This document shows positions 1-10,000 of a DNA stretch of 12,244 nt, piece by piece (positions within the stretch are counted from its first letter, which is position 1; the number at the start of each line of letters is the position of its first letter). The notes under the pieces were generated by a model. The model made no database searches. It was not told the origin of the DNA and saw only the letters and a list, made by a program, of their open reading frames with translations. The stretch lies in the NCBI GenBank assembly GCA_028565635.1, contig JAOXYB010029267.1, forward strand, positions 1 through 12,244, written 5' to 3'. This DNA comes from Phoronis ovalis (Eukaryota > Phoronida > Phoronidae). The translations under genes were made by a program, and so were the position numbers.

Positions 1-919
1 ACACCTTTGGGTGTACATTTGATACTGGGTGAACATTTGATACTGAATAAAAGGCAATCCTTTAAACTATTTGACAATTCAAGTTATAAATGAATAAGGT
101 TTAAAAACACCCAAAAGGGACTGAGGTCAGTCTATTGGAGATATAAAGTGTCTAACACTGCCTATGGCCTGTATTCATTGCAAAAAATAAAATTGTGCAA
201 AATATGCATTACCTGAATAAAGAATTAGGTTAATCCTAGGAGAAAAGTTTCCTGCTAGTATCATAGGTGTATAAATATCTATAATATTTTTTATATATAT
301 CTACATTATGTGAAAGTATCCTTTGCACGTTTATGCTTAAAGTACTGTTATTGTGTTTCAATATTAAATTTATTCATGTTGCTTTTTATAGAAACTAAGA
401 ACTGTACAGGTTTAGCAAATAATGTAAAAGCTAAGGAGAATTTAAAATATTTATTTGAATTTTAATAAAATACTGTATACACATGATATTTTACACTTGC
501 TACTTATTTTCACAAATGTAATATCAGGTGTGTTTAAACAGCAAGATAATTCTGATGCCAAACATTACTGACCTGTCCAGGATAGTGAGCTTATCAGTGT
601 AGTGTGTCAAACATGCATTTACTCTCCGGATTTAATTCTTTGTAAAAAAAGCTAGATGCTTGATTAAAACACAATTTAAAGGGTGGTCGATTAAAATATC
701 ATCTAGCAGCTATTGCCATTTGTGTTTTGGAGATCTGCATTGTCTTTGATATATATTCTGAAAAAAGTTAATTCAGTGTTGCTCCTGTGCTTGATTAGTG
801 GGTCTGTCCTAGCATCAAGTAAATGTATCAAGGGTGCAAGATATGTTTAGTTATACTTACCAGTTAGTTCAAATAAATGTAATTTGCTAATAAATTTGTT
901 AATTTATTATATTTTGTAG
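1..919. other. Non-coding, probably intron upstream of first visible exon
   Basis: AT-rich sequence with stops in all frames and no credible exon that I could find. It ends in a pyrimidine-rich, T-heavy tract and an acceptor (tttgtag) at 919, so at least its 3' part is intron. It begins with a short tandem repeat at 9-44. I see no promoter or start codon that joins in frame to the exon at 920. Confidence 0.6.
9..44. repeat. 18-base tandem duplication, two copies
   Basis: The unit gggtgtacatttgatact (9-26) is followed directly by gggtgaacatttgatact (27-44), 17 of 18 bases identical. The eight bases before it do not match the end of the unit, so no third copy is visible on the left. It is probably a small minisatellite-type slippage event in non-coding DNA. 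Confidence 0.85.
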
Positions 920-1004
920 AGTGGTGATGGTAAACCTCTTCTGAAGAAATTAAATCAAGAAAGAGAGTCTCCTAATGAAGAATTCTTATCACAAACCGCA
1001 ACAG
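920..1004 (+). CDS. RIMBP: Exon 1 of visible model (internal exon)
   Basis: This exon lies between acceptor ttttgtag and donor ACAG|gtatga. It starts in phase 0 and leaves one base over, which pairs with exon 2 to make a valine codon. It encodes 28 residues beginning SGDGKPLLKKLNQE, rich in charged and polar residues and probably disordered. It contains no ATG, and the in-frame codon just before it is TAG within the intron, so translation must begin in an upstream exon outside or hidden in the window. No domain is recognised. Inclusion rests on splice signals and frame compatibility, so it is less certain than later exons. Confidence 0.6.
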
Positions 1005-4000
1005 GTATGAATAATATATAGTCGCGCTGTCTCAAACAATGACTAATATAGAAATGTGAAGACATTGGCTTAGTACTATACTGTATGCACATCTGTTACT
1101 CTGCTGAAGGGTTTAATATATTGTCAGTGATTAGTTTGTTGGTTTTAAAATAATTATTTGAAAATAATCAGCAACATTTGTGACTTATTGATTCTTAATT
1201 CCAGTGTAAAATACAACAGAATACTTAATACTGCATTGAAAGGACATTAAAGGTTGTACTATATATTGATTACTGTCTATGCTTACACTGCAGCTGCAAC
1301 ATCCAACTACTTTGTTCCAGTTTGTAGTGACACAAGAAGATATCTAATCTGAATCACTTGGTGTTTCTTGTGCATTGACTTACATCAATTTGATCCCATC
1401 TTAGAAAGTTTGTGTTGACATCGGACAAAATTGTTCCGTATTAATTATACGGGCTCTTTTCATGTGTTTACAACGTTGGAATTTTTTTAAAAAGTCATTT
1501 AAACTTTTCTAAGTTTTTTATTCTAAATTTTTTTTTGTAAACCTTAAAAAATCTATGTTATAATAGTTCTTGTTTTAATTTCAGTATTATCTAGTTCAGG
1601 TAGAAGATCTGATCGTCAGCGTACACCAAGTTATAATCACGCTATCAATGAGTTTGTAAATTTGCTTCCCACGAACTCTTCTGTGGATGAGAATTTGACT
1701 GCATCGCACAAGACTAGTACCAATATGGCACCTCCTAATGTACATGAAGAAAAAATAGTGGAGGTTGGTATTATATTTTGTTCAAACCATTGTTAATCCA
1801 GGCAAGAATATATGCCACAAAATGCTGCCTGTGGTTAATGTAAATTTTTCATTAAAAATATGTTGTAAGTAAAACTTTAAGTACATTTTGCAAATACTCA
1901 ACAAATACAGAAAGAAGTTGTTACAGAAACATTGCTGGCTTTCAGATGAGAGAAACTTGTTCACTTGTTATAAAAACATGCTTCATTCCTATATCATTCT
2001 TTTAATCTGTTTTACTGTGTTCTCTTAATTTTAATATTATTCATTTATTTAGTTCCCTTTTCAATCTGTCTTTGTCAACAGGGGAAGGGTGAGCATTTAT
2101 TATACTTCCTTCATAACTGTTCTCACCATTTTGCTAAATCTGTCCATTATGAGACATTCCTAAGTACTTGGAAGTAGTTAAACTAATTTCTAAGGACTTG
2201 GAAATAGCACACCAAGCATTTGCTAAATGTCTATAAGTTTTCAACACTGGTATTATTTATTATTTTGCCAATGTTCCACAAAAAGTTATGTCAACTTCCA
2301 CTTGCACTTTATAGGGAAAACGTCTTCGATCAGAACTCTACATAACATTAGTCAGTGATGACGATTCGTCACGGTGTGACGAGGTATATATAGTGTTGTA
2401 TATTAATATGCAATAAGATGTGTAATGAAAATGTCACTAGTTACCTACACGTTCAAAAAAACTAAACGCTTGTTGCTTTTGTAAGATAATTTACTTTCAA
2501 TGGCTAGTAAAATACAATTTATTTATCCGCTGTGTAGAGACATATTAACTTGTAAACTTGTTTTTTTTGTTATAACAAAAAGCTTTAAGATTATACACAT
2601 TTTTAACCTGCTTTGCTTTATAAAACAAGCTTAAAAATAATATAAAACGAATATTTGGAATAATGTAGCAATCTTGTAATTATTGTTGTGATGAAATTTT
2701 TGGGCAAAGATTTGGTATTTGTTTGTGCTGTCAGTATATATCACTGTTTGATTAGTTGAATTCATAAACCTATTTATACTAATTTCTGTTTGTTGTATGT
2801 TAATAATTGTTTCTTGCATGATAGAATACCATCTTATGCCTTGTAAGAAATAAATAAAGGAGTTTGTTGATGGGATTAATTATCTTGTGAAGAATTAATA
2901 ATATACATTTATGCGATAAGTAATTACTATGTGAAGTTTCGAAGTCTTCAGTGATATTGATCATCTTTTCTAACTTTTAACAATGTCTTTGTCTTTTGTA
3001 GTCCCACGTCTCCTCCAAATCTTTGAAAAATAATAGTCACATAGCACCGAAAACCACAAGTGACCTTAATCTTGGCGGTGACGAGGAACCATTATGGCAG
3101 ACGGTTGAAGATCACAAACCAGACACAGAAGTGAAATTTAACGATTCTCTCTGGGATAACATTGAAAAGCATAGTCCAAACGAAGACAACGTACAGAAAT
3201 CACATGCACAAAAACAACGCACCTCAGTTCGTTTTGCATCTGACGTAGTGGATAATGATTCAACGGACTCGGAAATAGAAGGTGCCCTTGGTGCTTCACC
3301 ACCTTTACCAAAAACACGACCTCCACCATTACCAAATACACTACCTCCACCGTCTTGTAAACATGATGGTGACTCGAGTATAGACGATTCATATTATTTA
3401 CCAAGCACTCATCAAGGTACTGATGGAAATGATAGTGCTGATGAGGCACCAGAACTAAAGGTGGATATTATTGATTCACCACCACCTTTGCCAAAGAGCC
3501 CTATGCCTAATAAATCAGCTTTATCACCAAAAATATCAACTGCTTCCATTTCACTAAAGCCTTCCCCGGAGCACATTGGACCTAAAAAAACTCGAAGTAT
3601 TGGTTCAAAAATAGCAGTTCCCGCGTGGTTAAGAGAAGAAAGTGTTGAAGCAGCGGATGAAGAAACTGCTAAAATCACAGATAATCTTGGAATAAGTTTT
3701 GCTGCAGAGGTACAAACTGGATCACCCATTAGAGGGACACCTACTATTGGAAGTAAGATTCCAACCCCATCTTGGCTGTCTCAGGATGATGGAGATGCGT
3801 ACATTTATTCAAAGGCAGCTGAAACGGAAAGAGGATACAAGCAGAAAATATCGGATCTGGAAAAACAAATGAAGGTTTGTGAAAGTTTTCTGCTGGTGAC
3901 AAAATATGTGCTATAACAAATAACAGTCAACTCCGTAAGATTATCCCAAGGATGAATTCAACTTCTAAGAATTTGTTTTCAGTATTTAACCTTCTTGCTC

Positions 4001-7000
4001 TTGTTACCTGTGCAGTTTAGGCATAAGGTAATTTATAGTAGAAGCTGAAAACTAAGGCTTTGTATTTTCTTGATATTTTTTTAATGATAAACTTTACAAG
4101 CCAAAATAAAATGTTGGATTTAATTTGGGGATCTGATTTGGTTTGATGTAAATGTTTTATTGTTACTGTAGAGTTTGGAAACTCAGTTGAAGTTAGCCAG
4201 GTTAGGAAACAAAGCTAATTGGAACATCAGCACAGCATCTGATTCTATTCTGGCGTCTAGTGAGGATAGTTTTACTCTCAAAGCTAAAATTAAAGATAAG
4301 GAACGTCAACTTGAAGTAAAAGATAAAGCTCTTAAAGATCTAAGATTAGAGGTAAGAAACCTTATAAGTCTATGATTTCCTTTTTGTGTACTAGCATCAC
4401 TATTACTGATTACAACCTGTGGTTACGTATTAAATGATTATATCACGTATGATATTCCAATCATTCTACTAACAACTTGCAGTTACTACAGGAAACTTCG
4501 AAGTTCAGCCATTTGTAGTACTGGTGTTATTTAAAAATAAAAATAGGGTTTAAAAAAAGAGTTTTGTAATTAAAAAACTTCTTTGTTATTTGATATCAAA
4601 ATATTGCAGATTTCCAAGCTGGAAAATTCAATGAAAGGAAAGGAAAGGACAATACAAACACAACAAACAGAACTGCATAGGCTTGACAAAATCATTAGTG
4701 CTAAGGTTAGTCAGAAAAAAGACACATATCCCTTAATGTAATTGTCATACTTAAGAGAATTTTTAGTGAAAAACAATTTTTCGCTGTCCATTAAGTTGTA
4801 AAATATGTGGATGTTGCAGAATTGATTTTTAATGCTATTATTGTTAAAGCCTAAAGCCTAAGCTTAACCTCTGTCTTGTACAACATCCTCATTTAACCAA
4901 CTACAGCAGGCATAAATGGGCACTGAATACACTATCTGGCTAGGGTTGAGAAGGAGATCTCAACTCATGTAATAGGAAACATAATTATATGTATATTCAA
5001 ACTGCATAATAAAATTCATAAACAGGACATTAGACTGCATCTAATAAAGAGGAAGGACTGTGTATAAAAGTAATATTACACGTGTGATATATATTAATAC
5101 AAATATTGTTTTGCATACAACCAGCGGGGCATCTGTCATCCAGCAGTGAAAACACAACATTGAATATGTCCACACATTATAATTTAACATTTACACAAAC
5201 ACTTTCCATATTCTTCTTGTTTCAAATGATGAATAACTCAATCTTACAGTTTTATTGTGAAATTATGAACAGCATGTAAATTTAGCAAAATATTATGTTG
5301 CTTATTTGAGCTAATGCTGTGTCTACTTCATGTACCTGTACACAACTGGAACAGTCTGACCTGGGTTGCGACACAATAGATGACCTCACAAATTACCTAT
5401 TCCAGTGCCCTCTTAGGCTCTAACTGAATATTCATGATAATTTGTTTGTTTTATAGCAAACTCTTGGTGAAGTTGGAATTCATAAACATTGGCAAGATTG
5501 TCTTCAGCAGGACACAATACAATTAGAAAAAAGGCGTCATGAGATGAATGCACAGGAAATGACTACTGAACACTGGAAGTCTATGTGCGACAGAAAAGAA
5601 AGGGAGCTTATCGCAAAGGTTTGTCTTATTTCATTGTGACAAGTATAAAACATTTACTGCTAACCACAGGCATAACATGAGGTAGTTTTGGTAGGAAAAG
5701 GATTCGAGCTGTTCACTTAGATCATATCATGAACTGTTCAAAACCGACATAATAATCAATTCTCAAATTTCTTCAGATTAATGCAGTTTGCTTTCTATTT
5801 TTGTATTTGTACTCTGTGGTAAAGAGGTGATTTTAAACAGTTTTCAGTCTTCTGTAACAGGGGTGAAATTTGAATCTCTTTTATTAAACTGTTTTCTCTA
5901 GAATGTAACTTTATTTACTATTACATTTTTTAACTGCAAAATAAGAGCTGATTTTTTTATTACTTTAGACCAATGAAGTAGATCGTATGAGCCAAGAACT
6001 GAGACGTTGGCAAGATGAGGCAAGGAATGCTGAGGCGAAACGAATAGAAAATGTGGCCAATACAGGTCATATGGAAGTTGAAAATAAACGGCTCAAAGAC
6101 ATTGATCAAAAATACCAACAACTATATGATGATTATAGTAAATTGAAGCAAGAGGTTGGCGTTGGGTTTTGAGAACATTTGTAGTCAGATACATGTAACA
6201 TGTGATTGAAATATTTCTTAAAATCTTGGCTGTGTTAAGCTGAAAGTAACTGATGTGTTGACAGGATTCACAGATATTTATTTACCTACTTAAAAAATAT
6301 CAAGATTGAAATTTGGTGTTAAAGTGTCCGCGAGCTTGAACTAATTTTATTGTTGCACTGAAAGAAACAAACTTTCAAAGGAAAGTATTTAGAATGGTCT
6401 GGAATGTTCCTAATAACATATATTCACTATGTTCATTCATCTAGCCTGTAGTTCCATAATTCTACAACAAAGTTCGGTTTTATAATAATCATTTCTCATA
6501 TTGACAGACTGGGTTAAACCAGCCATTTATATGCATGAGATTAGAGAATACATATTTTTAATCTTTCCTTTAATCTGTATAATTACAGCATGAAGAGCTG
6601 GTAGAAAAGCATATGTTATGCACGAACTTAGAGCAACAACGCAATCACTTGCAAGAATTAGTTGATAAGATGAAAATAAAAGTTGAAAAATTTGAAAAAC
6701 TACAATCTGATCGTGAACTATTAGAAAATGAAGTCAAGAATCTTCTTTCTGATGTTGAGAGAAAGGTATAATTGTTATATGTTAATAAATTATTATTCAG
6801 TATTGAATCACTAAATTGTGTTAAACCAGCTGATGGTAGCTTTTCAGTTTTAGTTTTAATAGAATTTAATTTCAGTGTTTCTACCTGTTTCTACTGCCGT
6901 ATCCAAGTATGGGTAATTTTATTTAATGAACTATTTGAAATATTGCAGCATAATAATAAAAAAATAATGAATTTGGAAAACTGATGTAACTTTAAGAATG

Positions 7001-10000
7001 AGATTCTAGGCCTCTAGTTACTAGGCAACAGCTACGGTGACGGTGTGCTTATTATGCTTTTTGTTTTCACTTAAAAGACAAAGTCAGAAGAAACATTATT
7101 CAGGGAAAATCTTCAAATGAAACGAAACAGTGAGGAAATGACTGAAGAACTCTCTAGACTAGAAAGAGTAGAAAAAGATTTCCAGTTGATAAAATCTCGG
7201 GCAAGTCTCCATGCATGCATGATGTGTGTATAGGACTCTTGCACTATCACTTATTTTGTATGCACTGAACACTGTACATGTGCCGCTTACAAGGCAAAAT
7301 AACATTCATTTGCTGTGCCTTTTACCTGTTACCTTTAATTTGGTTATACTAAAATCATGTCAAAACCTGTGGTTATGCACTACAACTGTATATTTTTAAG
7401 AGATTAGTGCTTTCCTTATTAATAATTAACTTTTACTCTCACCATTCATATGTAACTTTAATCATCTTCATGATTCTCATTCAACTTTGCACTTCCAGCA
7501 AGTTTTTATTCTAACAATAATTTGATTAATTATGTTAACATGCTTAATAAAAAATTTTCTTGTATGTTTTCTTTAAAGCACTAGTACTGTTCATTAAATC
7601 TTCTGTGTATTGCATGCAGTAGGTATGAATAACTAAAAAAACTAAAATTTACCAAAAAAGAAATTTTAAAAATGAAATTAAATTTCATAACATTTTAATG
7701 AAAAAACTGTTATAGTTAATATAGTTTTAATTCAGTCTCAATTGCTTGCTTGCACATTAATTGCCACTTAGCTTGAATTTTAATTTAGGTAGTATTCTAT
7801 CAAATAATGTTGCAACATAAGTTAATTGAATTTGTTTGTGCTTGCAGTATGATGAAATGGAAAGGGTAAAAACCAAAGCGCAAACATCTGTTTCTCCTTT
7901 GAGAACAAGAGTTATCTCTATGGCTCAGAAGTGCAAACAAAAGGTAAATTTAATTTTAAATAAGACATCTAACAGAAGTGTTCTTCTTAAATGTTTATTC
8001 GATTTGTAATTTTTCATGGTTACCTCTTTTTAAAATTAATATAGAATGAATGGGCCCTTTAGTTTTGTTAGTTTTCTAAGTGAAGTGGTAGGCAGAACTA
8101 GAAAGATCAAACTTAAGAATAATAACATTAATAATGTTGAATGGTTCAGATAGCAGCAGTTGATTACCATGTTTGATTCTCTGACGTTAAAAGACTAGAA
8201 AATGTTGAATTTTTAGGATGACCTTATGAGGCAGTTAATTGAAGAAAACAAGCAAATAAATGGTGATAAGTCTGATGCAATAATAGCTGCTGAAAGGATG
8301 CTATCAAAGAGCACTGCTGAAGACTATAACAGGCCCTTATCACCACTCACATCTGTAAACCCTGAGACTATGGATGGAGAGTCACCTAATAGGTCATGGG
8401 TGAAAAAAATAAAAACTCGCTTCCATAAACACAAATATCATGACAATGCTTCTGATATTTCCACATCAAGTTATCGATCATTAGAAGAGTTGGATTACGA
8501 TGAAAGTCAACCAAGCTCTGTTGCCTCATCATCGAGATTACGCACCTCACAATCAGAATCAGGTCTCCAACGTAGGAGAGATCGTTCACGTGACAATTTT
8601 CCACGTTCGGATATACCCTCCACATCTGTGCCACATTTACATAATGACCTCCAAAATGGAGAACAGTCACGAAATAGGCGCAAAATGCAAAATAACCAAC
8701 GGCGCCATCTTGAAGAAAGATTACAGAATTCCTGTGATGAGACTGATACATTTCGTGTAATTGCTGATTATAATCCTGAACATTTCTCAAGAAGTGGACA
8801 TCAGAGGTTAGAGCTACCACTTCATGAAGGTGACATTGTCACAGTTTTTGGACCTATTGACGACAAAGGATATTATGAAGCGGAGGCGAATGGCAGGACT
8901 GGTTTAGTACCATCAAATTATCTTCAACCTGTCAGAACAAATATACATAGTGTAGAATCTGTTGCTCAGAGGAGGCATCGACATATGAAGGTTAGTATTT
9001 ATTGTGCTATAAAATATCTTTATAACAATTTTCAGGGCCTAATCTCCAAATGCCAATAATTTATAAATGATTTGTGAACTCAGGTTGTTGCATGAAATGT
9101 GACATTAAGCTATGTTCATATATGATAACAATTACAAAAACTGTAATATTCAGTAATATAAGATCATTTTTCAACTAGAAAAATGTTTAATGGTACAATA
9201 GTTTCACTGCTATAAAATAAATTTTATTTTATTTAAAGTATAAGTACAGGATTGCAACTTTTTTGGTTCTATTTTTGTAGTCTCTAGAACATGTAAATGG
9301 TATGCCTGAACAGATTTTACATATGCAAAGTATTTTACAAGAACGTCCATCCAGTAATCGTCAAGTCAGTCGATATCGTCCTGGAGAACATGATCGGGTT
9401 GGAGCTAACCTAGGAGAAATGTTACAGTCTCTAGCATCAGGACAACATAGCACACAACTTTATAATGGGGGAAGTGACCAGGGTGCGTACAATTCTTTTG
9501 AAGTTTTACATTTTTAAATCAACACCATTTTTTAAGTTCCATTGAAACCATAATTGTAACCATACACAGAAAATTAAAGTATATGTGCATTTTAACTTTT
9601 TGTATTTTGATACAGGTATTAGATTGTAAGATTAATAAAGGACATTTTGAACACTTTTTGGAAGATTTTCTATCATACTGTTATCAACTGCTATTAATTC
9701 CGAAAAAAAATAATCACTGTAAGGTTTTGGAATTGTTTTAGCTTTGTGCAAGGCGTCTTTATTTTACAAGCTTGCCTTTCCATTAACACCACCAATCTTC
9801 AAGACACAATTAAACAAGTCTAGTAATTACAACTTGCAGCTTTTGGTTTAGTAAGTCCAGAAGGTTACCAATCTCAAGCCATGGCATTCCCTCAGAATTT
9901 AAATGGTCAGTACCATCTTACTGATCATACACCATCTCACATGTCTCAACCCCAGATGTTTTCAACACCTAACAATGGTGGTCAGCTGGCTAGTAGACCA

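Noticed and set aside
1767-1775. A stronger-looking donor (gtatta) seven bases after the chosen end of exon 2
   Set aside because: It leaves one extra base and breaks the frame of exon 3, which is phase 0.
1782-1964. 60-codon open frame on the minus strand
   Set aside because: It lies wholly within intron 2, has no recognisable motif, and lengths like this are expected by chance.
2631-2819. 62-codon open frame on the minus strand
   Set aside because: Asn/Ile/Thr-rich translation of AT-rich intron 3, no domain.
3138-3729. Two minus-strand open frames opposite exon 4
   Set aside because: Antisense shadows of a long coding exon; the plus strand has clear motifs and splice-compatible ends.
6772-6984. 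70-codon plus-strand open frame
   Set aside because: It begins just after an in-frame stop in intron 9, has no helical or domain character and does not join in frame to either neighbour.
7201-7233. A GT donor at 7205 instead of the GC donor for exon 10
   Set aside because: It adds four bases, after which exon 11 reads TGA almost at once.
8386-8820. 144-codon minus-strand frame and an 86-codon plus frame inside exon 12
   Set aside because: Both overlap the true frame, which carries the SH3 domain; they are shadows.
8226-9059. Treating the long exon 12 frame as a separate intronless gene starting at the ATG at 8226
   Set aside because: A good acceptor lies just upstream in the same frame and the coiled coil continues across it; the C-terminal part after 8990 is intron read-through.
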